Assembly (NCBI GenBank): GCA_947499955.1
Contig: CANMQI010000021.1
Coordinates: 24,739 to 88,738, forward strand
DNA from: an uncultured Granulosicoccus sp.
GTDB lineage: Bacteria; Pseudomonadota; Gammaproteobacteria; Granulosicoccales; Granulosicoccaceae
Length of the DNA stretch: 64,000 nucleotides
Direction of reading: 5' to 3'
Every line of letters begins with the position of its first letter. The first letter of the stretch is position 1. The position numbers were made by a program, and so were the translations under genes. This document shows, in pieces, positions 1 to 10,030 of this stretch. The notes under the pieces were generated by a model. That model was not told where the DNA came from, ran no database searches, and worked only from the letters and a program-made list of their open reading frames with translations.

Positions 1-2
1 AT

Positions 3-854
3 CCCTTACTGGGCAGTCGTCAGGATATTCGTCTGTCTCTGGCGGGCGCGCAGGACAAGATCGCCGTGAAGCTGACCGACGATCAGATTGCGCTGGTCAA
101 GAATGGAGAACCGACCACTCATATCCTCAAGCCTTGTATTCAGAGGCTGGAGGGGACCTCGCAGAATGAGGTGTTCTGCATGACGCTGGCAGCACGTCTG
201 GGACTGCGAGTGCCCGATGTGAGGTTTGGCCGTTCGGGCGACTTCCAGTACATCCTGGTAGAGCGCTTCGATCGACTACGGCTGGACGATCAGTCGGTAC
301 AACGAGTTCATCAGGAAGATTTCTGTCAGGCGTTGAGTATCCCGCCAGAGCTCAAGTACGAGGATGAAGGTGGACCGGGTATCGACCAATCGCTGGATCT
401 GCTGCAGCGTGTCGCCGATCGTCCCGCCGCCGACAGGCTCTCCTTTCTACGCATGCAGATCTTTCATTACCTGGTAGGCAACGCCGATGCGCACGCCAAG
501 AACTACGCGCTGCTACACCCATCGGGCTCTGACTCACCGGGCCTCGCACCGCTCTATGATGTCGTGTGTACCGCGGTCTACCCGCAGCTGACAAGAAAAT
601 CGGCCATGCGCATCGGCGGTAGAAACGTGGCGGATACGATTCAGCGCAAACACTGGTTATCCCTGGTGCCGGATACTCGGGGGGCGCAGAAGCTGCTGCT
701 CAGGGAGCTGACCACGCTGGCCAACGCAGTTGTCCCGGCGATGGAGCGATTGCTGACAGATGCCGATGACCTCGGCATATCGCATCCGGTATTGCGAGAT
801 ATTGCACAGGTGGTCAGAACACGTTCCCGATTGATCCTGCACGCAGTTTCCTGA
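3..854 (+). CDS. hipA: HipA-like serine/threonine kinase toxin, C-terminal part
   Basis: This is the C-terminal part of a HipA-family kinase, the toxin half of HipBA modules, which phosphorylates a translation-related target. The frame is open to the window's left edge. The codons before the internal GTG at 66 read LSLAGAQDKIAV, the family's conserved 'S-AGAQ-K' loop, so the real start lies outside the window. The kinase signature GNADAHAKNYALL and the following APLYDVV metal-binding segment are present, and the frame ends normally at 854. The antitoxin gene hipB, usually just upstream, is not visible. Family assignment is firm. Whether the module acts as a toxin cannot be judged from this part alone. 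Confidence 0.85.
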   Translation, partial: PLLGSRQDIRLSLAGAQDKIAVKLTDDQIALVKNGEPTTHILKPCIQRLEGTSQNEVFCMTLAARLGLRVPDVRFGRSGDFQYILVERFDRLRLDDQSVQRVHQEDFCQALSIPPELKYEDEGGPGIDQSLDLLQRVADRPAADRLSFLRMQIFHYLVGNADAHAKNYALLHPSGSDSPGLAPLYDVVCTAVYPQLTRKSAMRIGGRNVADTIQRKHWLSLVPDTRGAQKLLLRELTTLANAVVPAMERLLTDADDLGISHPVLRDIAQVVRTRSRLILHAVS

Positions 855-974
855 GCCGCAATACCCCTGAATACTGGCCGTGACTGTCGGGCAGTGCTAT
901 AGACTGTCGATTGCCAGCCCGGACTGATCTGCGCCAGGTGTTGAGCTGCCCTTGGTTGAATTGCCTCTTGAGAT

Positions 975-1718
975 ATGACGATGGAAGAACCAGACAACGA
1001 CCAGCAGGGCGAGGCCTTGCAGGTGCCACAACTGACGGCGATCGAGTTGCGAGTGTTGGGTGCGCTGATGGAAAAACAGCTGACCACACCGGATCAATAC
1101 CCGCTGACAGTCAACAGCATCATCACCGCTTGCAATCAGAAATCCAGTCGGGAACCCATCAGCAATTATCAGCAGGGTGAGGTTGTTCGCACCCTGCAAG
1201 GTCTTGAAGACAAGCGGTTTGTGCGCAAGGAATATGGATCTCGCGCTGACAAGTACAGTCAGTTGTTCATTCAGCAGCTGGAGCTGGGCAAGAAGCAGCA
1301 GGCCTTGCTTTGCCTGATGATGCTGCGCGGCCCACAAACGCTGAGCGAACTGGATACGCGTACTCAGCGTATGGAGCTGTTCAGTGATAGAGACGAATTG
1401 ACCCATTGCCTTGAACGGTTGTGCGAACGTGAATTACCGTACGCCGTCAGAATCGCCGCTCAGCCCGGACAACGGGGTGATCGATTCACGCATCTGTTCT
1501 GTGGCATGCCGGATATCGAGCAGATCCAGGCCAGTGCCGCCAGCAGCAGAAGAGCCCCTCGAAGCAGTCAGGATGATCGTGACGCGCTCTCCCTGCTCGA
1601 GTCTGAACTCGACGATCTGAGCAAAAGCATGCAAGAGCTTGTCAGCGAGAACAGGGAACTCAGGCAACAGCTTGAACGGCTGTATGAGCTCACTGGCCAT
1701 ACGCTTCCCCGCAGCTGA
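975..1718 (+). CDS. yceH: YceH family protein (DUF480/UPF0502)
   Basis: This 247-residue protein matches the YceH/DUF480 family of paired winged-helix proteins. The hallmark is the N-terminal stretch from about residue 16, reading LTAIELRVLGALMEKQLTTP, followed by YPLTVNSIITACNQKSSREP. A second winged-helix unit follows. The last 40 residues are heptad-rich (LESELDDLSKSMQELVSEN) and likely form a coiled coil, which suggests dimerisation. The biochemical function of YceH is unknown. The gene stands alone, 120 bp after the HipA gene on the same strand. Confidence 0.88.
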   Translation: MTMEEPDNDQQGEALQVPQLTAIELRVLGALMEKQLTTPDQYPLTVNSIITACNQKSSREPISNYQQGEVVRTLQGLEDKRFVRKEYGSRADKYSQLFIQQLELGKKQQALLCLMMLRGPQTLSELDTRTQRMELFSDRDELTHCLERLCERELPYAVRIAAQPGQRGDRFTHLFCGMPDIEQIQASAASSRRAPRSSQDDRDALSLLESELDDLSKSMQELVSENRELRQQLERLYELTGHTLPRS

Positions 1719-1910
1719 CAGTCCGTTGCAGAAGGTGACCTGACCCGCCAGCGTGTTTCGGGCTGTCACGCGCAGCTGTAATATAGTGCAATGACCCGGC
1801 ACGCATCATCCTGTATGTTCAGTGTCGTCGGAATAATGCGTCGCCACTTGAACGTAGCATTGCATTGATACCGGAAGCGAATTTCATCAAACCTGTTGAC
1901 TGGCGTGACA

Positions 1911-4187
1911 ATGCTCTTTACGTTCATCGTTCATCTGATTCTGTTCTCCTGCATACCCTTCTATTTTGCCAATCAGAATAGCTCTGTACGCTCGACTTCA
2001 TTTTTCTGCTATCTGAGCGTGCTGCTGGTTCTGGCCAATTATGCCGGCTCCATCCTGTCGTTTCCCATCTCTGACAACATCGTCATTTCCGGTGGGACGC
2101 TGTTGTATTGCGCCTTCATGATGACGACCATTCTGTTTGTCATCATCGAAAAGGAGATAGAAGTCCTGCGCGGCATCATACGCCTGGTCATCAGTATCAA
2201 TCTGTTCATACTGGTCTTGTCAATGGCGATATCCTGGGCGCTGCGCAACCCGGATATTCACAATCCCTTCAATACCTCGGTCAATGTATTCAACACCACA
2301 TTGATCGTGACATCGGTTGGTGGGTTGCTGACCATAACCGAACTGCTGTCGTTGATCTATCTGTTCGAAAGGATAAAGACCCGGGTCAGGAATGTATTTT
2401 TCGTCTCCCTTCTGTATATAGGGTCGTTCATCATCGTTCTCTGCCTGGACGGTCTGATCTTTCCGGTAATCATCAACCCGTTCAATGCGAATCTGCTGAG
2501 CGATATCAAGAGCGGTGTTGCCGGCAACTTCATCATGGCTTTCGCCTATGGCACTCCCATGCTGGGTTTTCTGGTGCTGTTTCGCAAGCAACTGGTCGAG
2601 TACATCAGTCAACCCTTGTTGCTGAGGGAGTTGGTCAGCGCTCCCAGAGAGAGGCTGATTGACGAGATCAAGCGCAAGAACGAGTCTCTGGTATTGAGCG
2701 AGCAGAAATTTCGCAATCTTGCAGAGAGTATCGACGATATCTTTTTCTCGATGGACGAAGACATGCGATGCACCTACTGGAACAAGGCTGCAGAGCGCTC
2801 CGGGCACCTGTCTGAAGATGTCGTCGGAAAATTCGTATTCGATGTGTTTCCTGCGCCGGAAGTGGCGCCGTTGGCAGATTTTTATCGCAACGTGCTGATG
2901 ACAGGGAAGCCGGCACAGACAGAGTTCCTCATTCCTGCACAAGGTGAGGATCGCGACTTCGAGATATCGGCTTATCCGTTTGGTGCCGGGGTCTCCGTTC
3001 TGATCAAGGATATTACCGAACGAAAAGTGATGGAAGCTCAACTCTTGCAGAGTCAGCGGATGGAGTCTATCGGGCGCCTGGCGGGGAGTATCGCCCATGA
3101 CTTCAACAACCTGCTGGTACCCATTACCGCAAACGCCGAATTGGGCATGATGCGGCTGAGTCCGGATGAGACAGTCCATGGCTACTTCAGGCGCATCACC
3201 GAGGCTGCAGAGCAGGCAGCAGGCCTGACGCGACAGATTCTGGCCTTCAGTCGCAAGCAGATGCTGGAAATGCAGGTGCTGAATCTCAATACCGTCGTAA
3301 CGGATTACAGAACGATGATCCAACGGCTGATAGGGGAAGATATCAGGATCGTTACCACTCTGGATGCAGATCTGGTACCCGTGAATGCGGACAGGGGACA
3401 GATTGAACAGGTTTTGCTCAACCTGGTTGTCAACGCCCGAGATGCAATGCCTGCAGGTGGCACTCTGACCATCGGCACTGCCAACGTGACACTGGACAAG
3501 CCGCACACGGAGCGACATGGCGACCTGCAGCCAGCGGGTCGTTATTCAATGCTGGTGGTCAGGGATACCGGACATGGCATGGACAGCGATACGCAAAAGA
3601 AGATATTCGAACCCTTCTTCACGACCAAGACACAGGGCAAGGGGACGGGCCTGGGTCTGGCCACCGTCTACGGAATCGTCAAGCAACACGGCGGCAATGT
3701 GCTGGTTCATAGCGAACCGAACGTGGGCAGTACCTTCAAGGTGTATCTGCATCATGCCGAACGTGCTGTGCCCGAACCTGGCAAGACAGCACCAGCGGTC
3801 GATCTGGAACTGGGTACGGAGACGATCCTGTTGGTAGAAGATGGGGCGATGGTACGCAATATATTACGCGAAGGGCTGGAGACCTATGGTTATACGGTAC
3901 TGGAAGCTCAGGACGTTGCCGATGGCCTCAGGCTGGCCGCGGAGAACCCCGGTATCGATCTTCTGCTTACCGATGTCGTCATGCCTGACATGAATGGCCG
4001 AGAATTGCATGACAAGGTTGTCGAGCTACAGCCCACCATCAGCGTACTTTTCATATCCGGCTATACCGATGACGTCATCGTTGATCAGGGCATTCTGGAG
4101 GAGGGGGTGAATTTTCTGCAGAAACCCTTCTCGATTGCCAGTCTGGTACAGAAAGTCAAGAACTGCCTTGGCCAGAAAGCCGGATAG
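1911..4187 (+). CDS. Hybrid sensor histidine kinase (membrane, PAS, HisKA, ATPase, receiver)
   Basis: This large membrane-bound hybrid kinase starts with about 230 residues of six or seven hydrophobic segments that I do not recognise as a named sensor domain. A PAS domain follows at about 260-380. The phosphoacceptor box [10 protein letters not shown] has its His near residue 396. The ATPase lobe has the N box [11 protein letters not shown]1 DTGHGMD and G2 [11 protein letters not shown]. The C-terminal receiver (about 640-750) has the phosphorylatable Asp in LLTDVVMP near residue 688. The frame is open from TTG 1896, but ATG 1911 puts Met directly before the first membrane helix. There is no output domain and no partner regulator next to it, so it probably acts through phosphorelay or sits upstream of an unlinked regulator. 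Confidence 0.85.
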   Translation: MLFTFIVHLILFSCIPFYFANQNSSVRSTSFFCYLSVLLVLANYAGSILSFPISDNIVISGGTLLYCAFMMTTILFVIIEKEIEVLRGIIRLVISINLFILVLSMAISWALRNPDIHNPFNTSVNVFNTTLIVTSVGGLLTITELLSLIYLFERIKTRVRNVFFVSLLYIGSFIIVLCLDGLIFPVIINPFNANLLSDIKSGVAGNFIMAFAYGTPMLGFLVLFRKQLVEYISQPLLLRELVSAPRERLIDEIKRKNESLVLSEQKFRNLAESIDDIFFSMDEDMRCTYWNKAAERSGHLSEDVVGKFVFDVFPAPEVAPLADFYRNVLMTGKPAQTEFLIPAQGEDRDFEISAYPFGAGVSVLIKDITERKVMEAQLLQSQRMESIGRLAGSIAHDFNNLLVPITANAELGMMRLSPDETVHGYFRRITEAAEQAAGLTRQILAFSRKQMLEMQVLNLNTVVTDYRTMIQRLIGEDIRIVTTLDADLVPVNADRGQIEQVLLNLVVNARDAMPAGGTLTIGTANVTLDKPHTERHGDLQPAGRYSMLVVRDTGHGMDSDTQKKIFEPFFTTKTQGKGTGLGLATVYGIVKQHGGNVLVHSEPNVGSTFKVYLHHAERAVPEPGKTAPAVDLELGTETILLVEDGAMVRNILREGLETYGYTVLEAQDVADGLRLAAENPGIDLLLTDVVMPDMNGRELHDKVVELQPTISVLFISGYTDDVIVDQGILEEGVNFLQKPFSIASLVQKVKNCLGQKAG

Positions 4188-4373
4188 TGGCGTGAGACGT
4201 TCGACAGGAATCGAGCGGCGACCTGACAGGGGGCAAGTAACAGGGTAACAACCGGGCAAGACGCGCCGAAAATCGCATCTTCTGGCGAGAAACGTGCAGC
4301 AGTGACAGGTAACCCGTTGTCTCACGCCCAGGGGATAGCTCTTTCACGTCATTCGTCGGTGTAGTCCGACTCG

Positions 4374-5432
4374 ATGCCCGAGCATCTCCCGGCTGCGAGA
4401 GTCGCCATGGAGGTATTGCTCGTGAACAGCTCAAAACTTGCAGAAAACGATAGTTCGTCATCATCAGACACTCTTGAAGCGGTATTCGCTGACGGGGTTT
4501 ACAGCATGGACAGCCTGTCCCTGCACTACAAGTTGTTCGTGCCAGATCGGGTCAATGATGACCCGGCGCCGCTGCTGTTGATGCTGCACGGTTGCGGGCA
4601 GGATGCACAGGATTTCTCTACCGGTACGAAGATGAATGCCATTGCGCAGGCCGCGGGCATGTACGTCATCTATCCCACTCAGTCCTCGTCAGCCAACGCC
4701 AACAGCTGCTGGAACTGGTTCGTACCGAAACACCAGATACGAGACAGTGGCGAACCCGCAGCATTGAGTGCGTTGACCCGACAGATCATGGACAGCCACC
4801 CCATTGACCCCAGGCTTGTATTTGTCGCAGGTCTGTCGGCTGGTGGCGCCATGGCATTGATCATGGCTGAGCAGTATCCGGAGCTGTACGCCGCCGTCGG
4901 GGTGCACTCGGGTCTACCCAGCGGCGCTGCCACATCAATGATGCAAGCGTTCAATCTGATGCGTCAATCAGCCGCAGGCAAATCGGCACTGTCCGGCTTG
5001 TCCAATGGTGCGACCGTGAGCAAGTCATCATCGGAGGCCGCACCGCCTGAAAAAACAGCGCAATCACTTGCTGAGGAGGCCAGTTACCACACGCCATTGA
5101 TCGTGTTTCACGGTGATCAGGATAAAACCGTCAATTGCGCCAATGCGGAGCGCATCGTGGATAACTGGCTGGAGCAACAGGCGGCAAGATCAGGAGCTGC
5201 CAACTGGCAGAGCACCTCACTGACACATGCCACCGATTCCGGGCGACAGAGCGTCGTGACGACCTACGCCGCCGAGGTTATGCCAGAGCGGGCAGCCTGC
5301 GAATACTGGCGTCTCATCGATGGTGGGCACAGCTGGTCGGGTGGCAGCTCCAACGGTTCCTATACCGATGCACAGGGCCCGGACGCCTCCGTGGAGATGG
5401 TCAGGTTCTTCCTGGAAAGAACAGCCGCGTAG
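4374..5432 (+). CDS. PHB depolymerase-like alpha/beta hydrolase (esterase)
   Basis: This is an alpha/beta hydrolase of the PHB-depolymerase/feruloyl-esterase (LpqC-like) group. It shows the oxyanion-region motif LMLHGCGQD, the nucleophile elbow GLSAGGAM with the catalytic Ser, an acidic residue in FHGDQDKTV and the His in DGGHSWSGG. All triad positions are therefore present. A Ser/Ala-rich loop sits before the acid residue. No convincing signal peptide is visible with either ATG 4374 or the alternative ATG 4407, so it may be cytoplasmic. The second start has a modest GAGAG upstream. The substrate cannot be fixed; short-chain polyhydroxyalkanoate or aromatic esters are typical for relatives. 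Confidence 0.8.
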   Translation: MPEHLPAARVAMEVLLVNSSKLAENDSSSSSDTLEAVFADGVYSMDSLSLHYKLFVPDRVNDDPAPLLLMLHGCGQDAQDFSTGTKMNAIAQAAGMYVIYPTQSSSANANSCWNWFVPKHQIRDSGEPAALSALTRQIMDSHPIDPRLVFVAGLSAGGAMALIMAEQYPELYAAVGVHSGLPSGAATSMMQAFNLMRQSAAGKSALSGLSNGATVSKSSSEAAPPEKTAQSLAEEASYHTPLIVFHGDQDKTVNCANAERIVDNWLEQQAARSGAANWQSTSLTHATDSGRQSVVTTYAAEVMPERAACEYWRLIDGGHSWSGGSSNGSYTDAQGPDASVEMVRFFLERTAA

Positions 5433-5459
5433 TCACGGTTTCCATCCTGCCGGCACCGC

Positions 5460-5891
5460 TCAGAACAGCACACGAGCAATGGCGCTCAATAGCAGCCATA
5501 GCAGGCTCAGTACGATAACGACGCAGACCAACAGTAGCAGCATGAAACCGATCATCCACCAGAGGCTGCGCTTTTTTGTCAGTGGCGCATCTTCCTGGTG
5601 GCTGAACAGCAATTGCATGTTCCGATTGTTTGCCTTGAACACGAAGTCGAACAGATCTCCCACCAGCGGAATACTGCCCAGGGCGGTCTCCAGCAGGACA
5701 TTGCCAACCATGCGGGCCAGCACCAGTCGTGACGCTCCCAGCGTTGCAGCCTTGCCTATCAGGTAGCTGGAGATGAACAGGCCAACGGCATCGCCGATAC
5801 CGGGCACCAGGCCGATGATACCGTCCAGCCCGATCCTGAATCCCCCCGGCAATCTGATGGAACTATCCATGAGTCGCGCCAGTCGTTGCAT
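5460..5891 (-). CDS. DUF4112 membrane protein
   Basis: This 143-residue small membrane protein has the DUF4112 pattern: an N-terminal amphipathic region, LDGIIGLVPGIGDAVGLFIS, a second repeat-like IPLVGDLFDFVFKANNRNM, and a strongly hydrophobic C-terminal helix. The function of the family is unknown. It lies convergent to the esterase gene with 27 bp between the stops and has no obvious operon partner. Confidence 0.75.
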   Translation of the reverse strand: MQRLARLMDSSIRLPGGFRIGLDGIIGLVPGIGDAVGLFISSYLIGKAATLGASRLVLARMVGNVLLETALGSIPLVGDLFDFVFKANNRNMQLLFSHQEDAPLTKKRSLWWMIGFMLLLLVCVVIVLSLLWLLLSAIARVLF

Positions 5892-6129
5892 GCGTTGGCG
5901 TTCTTGTTGCTGTATCGAGTTGATGGCCTTGCCTCGTTGAGATGGTGTTTTCGATCGTGGAGTGTGGAAATTACAACTCGCAAGTGCCAGACTCCCGCGA
6001 ATTGAAGAATTTGCACATTGTCTCAGCTCATTGCCCCTGCGTCAGTGGCAACAGACATGGTCCTCAAGGTCGCTGCCTACGTATCAGGCAAGACTGATTA
6101 CCGCCGTCAACCCGCGTATTCGACACAGT

Positions 6130-7191
6130 ATGGATTCTATTTCGCAGATCGTTCTTGGTGCATCCATTGCGCATGTCACGCTTGGCGACAAGCTGGGAAA
6201 GCGGGCTCTGCTGCTCGGCGCCGTGGTGGGTACACTGCCCGATCTCGACGTATTGGTACCCTACGCGGATGCCATTGAAAGCTTCACCTATCATCGTGGC
6301 TGGAGCCATTCTCTGTTCATGTTGAGCTTGTTCAGTTTTCCACTGGCGTGGCTGTGTCAGCGCCTCATGAGGAAGGCTGATCTGTCGTACATCCGGTGGT
6401 GGCTGGGCATCTGGCTTGTGCTGATCACGCACCCCTTGCTCGACGGTTTCACGGTCTATGGCACCCAGTTGTGGTGGCCACTGGGTGTTCCGCCAACGGC
6501 CTGGGGCTCGGTGTTCATCATCGACCCTGTCTATACCCTGCCTCTGGCTGTCGGCGTTGCCATCGCCTGTCGTCGACACTGGTATCAGGCCAGACCGCTG
6601 GTTCTTGCCGGTTTGTTGATCAGCACGTCTTATCTCGGCTGGACGCTGTTTGCTCAGTACACGATCCATCAGCGGGTAATTTCGACACTTGCCGGTAATG
6701 GCATCAAGGCCGATCACATCCTGGTTGCGCCGTTTCCGCTTTCCCTGTTATGGCGGGTGGTCGTGGTCAGCGATGATCGCTACCTCGAAGGTTACAGCTC
6801 GTTGCTGGATGGGGACTCGCTCATTGCCATGGACAGCCATGACAATGGCAAACAAGGCTGCGAGGAGTGGCTTGCCAGCTGGCCGGTGCAGCGGATGGAC
6901 TGGTTTACCAAAGGTGCCTTTGCGCTGTCAGTGCGGGATGACGTTCTCGTGTTGTCAGACCTTCGCATGGGAATCCAGGACGACTACGTGTTCGAGTTTG
7001 CTGTCGGCGAGTGGCAGGCCGGGCAATGGCAGACAATGGTCACGCGCCAGTTGCCGGTGGACATCGACCCTGCGAGGATGAAATTGCTGTTGTCCCGCGT
7101 GTGGGATGAAGAGGTGGATATGACGCCACAGGGCGGGTCACAGACGTTTGTCGAGGCGCGGTGCACCGAGGAGCCTGCGGCGATAGCCTGA
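6130..7191 (+). CDS. Inner-membrane metal-dependent hydrolase (YdjM/DUF457 family)
   Basis: The 353-residue product starts at ATG 6130 as MDSISQIVLGASIAHVTLG, the typical N-terminus of YdjM-like proteins. The longer frame from 5962 adds unrelated residues. LPDLDVL and HRGWSHSLF supply the Asp and His residues of the family's presumed metal site. Four or five membrane helices follow, then a C-terminal domain of about 150 residues that is mostly soluble and ends near 7191. The physiological substrate is not known for this family. The 5' region is divergent to the DUF4112 gene. Confidence 0.78.
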   Translation: MDSISQIVLGASIAHVTLGDKLGKRALLLGAVVGTLPDLDVLVPYADAIESFTYHRGWSHSLFMLSLFSFPLAWLCQRLMRKADLSYIRWWLGIWLVLITHPLLDGFTVYGTQLWWPLGVPPTAWGSVFIIDPVYTLPLAVGVAIACRRHWYQARPLVLAGLLISTSYLGWTLFAQYTIHQRVISTLAGNGIKADHILVAPFPLSLLWRVVVVSDDRYLEGYSSLLDGDSLIAMDSHDNGKQGCEEWLASWPVQRMDWFTKGAFALSVRDDVLVLSDLRMGIQDDYVFEFAVGEWQAGQWQTMVTRQLPVDIDPARMKLLLSRVWDEEVDMTPQGGSQTFVEARCTEEPAAIA

Positions 7192-7205
7192 GTACCGGTA
7201 GCGCA

Positions 7206-8303
7206 TCAGTCATTCAGCGGCTCATCCGACGGAGTGGTTCCAACCGTTCGTTTGATGATCACCCAGACTACAGCGGCGACCGGCAGTGCCAACAGAATGC
7301 CGGTAAGACCGAACAGCTGACCGCCTGCGAGAACCACGAAGATCACGACAACCGGATGCAGGTCGATCTTGTCACCGACCAGTTTTGGCGTAAGGATATT
7401 GCCTTCGATGAACTGTCCGACGCCGAACACCAGGCCGACCATCCACAGCTGCTGCCATTCTCCGGTCTGTACGACCATGGCAATGGCGGCAAGCACCAGG
7501 CCGGTGACGGTGCCCAGATACGGAACCACACTGAGCAGACCGGCAATGACGCCGATCAGCAATCCGAATTCCAGACCGATCAGCCACAACCCGGTCGAGT
7601 ACATGAACGCCAGGCTTGTCATGACCAGCAGTTGACCCCACAGGAAGCCCTGCAGCACTTCATCAACATCCTTGGCCACGACTCTGGTCTTGTCGCGATA
7701 GCGCGCCGGTACGAGCCGCAGCGTCTGGTGTCGCAGTTTGTCCCAGTCACGTAGCAGGTAGAAGGCGAGTACCGGCACCAGAAAGATGTTCATGAGTGTC
7801 TTGGCGACAGCCATGCCTGAGCGGGCGACTGCATTGACAGCCTTGCCAACGGCATCACTGGCCTGCGGTACCGCATCCTTGGCAAGCCCGACGACCGCAC
7901 CGGCCGAGTCGCCATCGCCTTGCTGTGAGTCGGCACCCTGGCTCGATCCACTGTAGGAATGCCAGATGTCCATGACAGGTTGCAAATAGCCGAGTAGCGC
8001 TGACTTGTAGGTGGGTGCCTTTTCTATCAGTTGTTCGAGTTGCTCCTGCGCCAGGGGCAGTACCAACAGCACGATGGCTCCCACGACACTCAGAATCAGC
8101 AGATAGCCTGTCAGGATGGCAGCCCAGCGTGGCAGTTTCCAGTTCTCCAGAGAGCGAACCACGGGCTCACCAAGGTAGGCCACGATGAAAGCCATCAGGA
8201 AGGGGGTGAGGATGGGCGAGAGCAGGTAGAGCATCCCACCGACCATGATTGCAACGACGAGCCACACCAACGGAATTTGTCGAAATGCGGAATCAGGATT
8301 CAT
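7206..8303 (-). CDS. AI-2E/PerM family transporter
   Basis: This 365-residue integral membrane protein belongs to the AI-2E exporter/PerM family. The start chosen is ATG 8303 (MNPDSAFRQIPLVWLVVAIM); the frame runs on to 8540, but that extension is basic and lacks family character. It has about seven helices with a soluble segment between helices 2 and 3 (about 70-160). That segment contains a Ser/Gln/Gly-rich stretch (SGSSQGADSQQGDGDS) that looks like a flexible insertion. The C-terminal half carries the conserved NILTPKLVGDKIDLHPVVV. Members export signals or take part in sodium/proton antiport, and the substrate here is unknown. Confidence 0.8.
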   Translation of the reverse strand: MNPDSAFRQIPLVWLVVAIMVGGMLYLLSPILTPFLMAFIVAYLGEPVVRSLENWKLPRWAAILTGYLLILSVVGAIVLLVLPLAQEQLEQLIEKAPTYKSALLGYLQPVMDIWHSYSGSSQGADSQQGDGDSAGAVVGLAKDAVPQASDAVGKAVNAVARSGMAVAKTLMNIFLVPVLAFYLLRDWDKLRHQTLRLVPARYRDKTRVVAKDVDEVLQGFLWGQLLVMTSLAFMYSTGLWLIGLEFGLLIGVIAGLLSVVPYLGTVTGLVLAAIAMVVQTGEWQQLWMVGLVFGVGQFIEGNILTPKLVGDKIDLHPVVVIFVVLAGGQLFGLTGILLALPVAAVVWVIIKRTVGTTPSDEPLND

Positions 8304-8566
8304 GGATTTTGGGCTGGGGATTGGAGGGGGAGAGCAGCTGTATGATGATGCACGCACTTGATAGCATCCCACTTCATGACACGAACGTCCATGTAAAAAA
8401 GGGAGGCTCGCGCGCGCACATCGTGCTTGCGGTGTATCGACCGATGCAGGGCACATTTCTACCCGCGGGCTGCCTGTTAACGGTCTTGACGCGTGGATAC
8501 CGGGCTTGATACTTGCTTCGAACCTTCGCTGGACCGTCAATACAACCCTTTACGAGGATCGAACAG

Positions 8567-9421
8567 ATGACTCCGATCATCCGCACACTGTGGTTGTGCC
8601 TGATCCTGAGCGCCGTGGTTGCACCGATCCAGGCAGCCCCCGGTGGCAGGCTGATCGCTACCGGCGGGGCGATGACCGTGGAAGGGGCCGCCGGCGGTGG
8701 GATCGTCCCCTGGGCCATGTTGGCCGGTTACGGCGAAGATCAGGAATTTGGTGCCGCGGCCTGGATGACGCAGGTTCAACCCGATGACTTTTCGCTACAG
8801 GCTTATGGCGCTGCAGTATCGCTGCATAATCGGGTGGAGTTGTCCATTGGCAAACAGCGCTTCGATATCGAAAAGGTGGTACCCGGTGAAGAACTGGCGC
8901 AGACGATCATAGGCGCGAAACTGCGCTTGAACGGTGATCTGATCTTTTCGCGCCTGCCGCAGCTGACACTGGGTCTGCAGTACAAGAAAAACGACACCTT
9001 CGCAATTCCGAGCAGTGTAGGTGCGCGGGATGACAACGGTCTCGATGTCTATCTGGCAGCCAGCAAGCTCTGGCTCGATGGTCCATTCCACCGCTCGTTT
9101 TTTCTGAACACGACACTGCGAGCGACGAAAGCCAACCAGGGAGGCTTGCTCGGCTTTGGCGGTGACAAGGGGAATCGCCTTGAACTGATGGGAGAGCTGA
9201 GCGCCGGCTTGTTTCTGACCCGTCAATGGGTGCTCGGTATGGAGTATCGGCAAAAGCCGGATAATCTCGGTTTTGCCAGGGAAGACGACTGGTATGACGT
9301 GTTCGTCGGCTGGTTTCCCAACAAACGCGTCTCGGTGGTTGCGGCCTGGTCAGAGCTTGGGTCGATCACGGGATTCGATGATCAGACGGGAGTCTACCTA
9401 TCATTGCAAGTGAGCCAATAA
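8567..9421 (+). CDS. DUF3034 family exported protein
   Basis: This 284-residue exported protein matches DUF3034. The mature N-terminus has GGRLIATGGAMTVEGAAGGG and a beta-rich pattern consistent with an outer-membrane or periplasmic barrel-like fold. The chosen start, ATG 8567, gives a clean signal peptide (MTPIIRTLWLCLILSAVVA, cleavage near QA/APGG). The TTG at 8513 only adds a polar leader. The stop is two bases before the globin gene, so the two are very likely co-transcribed. This pairing may point to a redox or nitric-oxide context. The function of DUF3034 is unknown. Confidence 0.8.
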   Translation: MTPIIRTLWLCLILSAVVAPIQAAPGGRLIATGGAMTVEGAAGGGIVPWAMLAGYGEDQEFGAAAWMTQVQPDDFSLQAYGAAVSLHNRVELSIGKQRFDIEKVVPGEELAQTIIGAKLRLNGDLIFSRLPQLTLGLQYKKNDTFAIPSSVGARDDNGLDVYLAASKLWLDGPFHRSFFLNTTLRATKANQGGLLGFGGDKGNRLELMGELSAGLFLTRQWVLGMEYRQKPDNLGFAREDDWYDVFVGWFPNKRVSVVAAWSELGSITGFDDQTGVYLSLQVSQ

Positions 9422-9423
9422 CG

Positions 9424-9909
9424 ATGCGCACTGACAGTCAAGCAGAATACGCTTTCATGCCGCTATACCCGCGGTGTCTCAAGGCGCTGATCATGGGCGT
9501 GTTCATCGTATGGCATCTGGGCGCCTGCTCCGTGACACCGACTGCCTCCTCCGAGCGAACGCTCTATGAAGAGCTCGGCGGTGAAGCAGGTGTCGAGCAG
9601 CTGACCCATGATTTCATTCGACAGATTGCGGCTGACGAACGCATAAAGGGGCGGTACCGTAATTCAGACATCGGGCGATTTCATCGCATGATGGTGGAAC
9701 AGATGTGCATGGAGACCGGCGGCGGTTGTACCTACACTGGCGACGACATGCGACAGACACATGCGGGCATGAAGATCACTCGTGTGGAATTCAATGCAAT
9801 TGTCGAGGCGCTGATGCGGGCAATGGACAACAATGGCATCGATCAGGGCGTGCAGAATCGCCTGCTCGCCATCTACGCACCGATGCACCAGGACATCGTG
9901 CTTCGCTGA
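9424..9909 (+). CDS. Truncated (group 1-like) haemoglobin, predicted lipoprotein
   Basis: The C-terminal 120 residues are a truncated globin: TLYEELGGEAGVEQLTHDF, then MCMETGGGCTYTGDDMRQTH, where the His after the TGD-M motif is the expected proximal heme ligand. Unusually, it is preceded by an export signal. Translation from the internal ATG 9457 gives MPLYPRCLKALIMGVFIVW followed by the lipobox HLGAC, predicting a lipid-anchored periplasmic globin. The start at 9424 would add 11 residues before this signal. It follows the DUF3034 gene with a 2-bp gap. Oxygen or nitric oxide binding or detoxification is the usual role, and its placement outside the cytoplasm is the notable feature. Confidence 0.85.
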   Translation: MRTDSQAEYAFMPLYPRCLKALIMGVFIVWHLGACSVTPTASSERTLYEELGGEAGVEQLTHDFIRQIAADERIKGRYRNSDIGRFHRMMVEQMCMETGGGCTYTGDDMRQTHAGMKITRVEFNAIVEALMRAMDNNGIDQGVQNRLLAIYAPMHQDIVLR

Positions 9910-10030
9910 TGTCGTCAGCATCTGTCTCGTCGGAGACGGTGCGTTCATCATTCGCCCAATACTCGTTATCCACCCAACACTCGTTCACGAGCCATGACGG
10001 CGGCGACAAACAGGGCGAGCCCCAGTTTGC

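Noticed and set aside
2220..3518. Long minus-strand frame opposite the hybrid kinase
   Set aside because: It lies wholly within the kinase gene, has Cys/His/Gln-rich composition and no family pattern.
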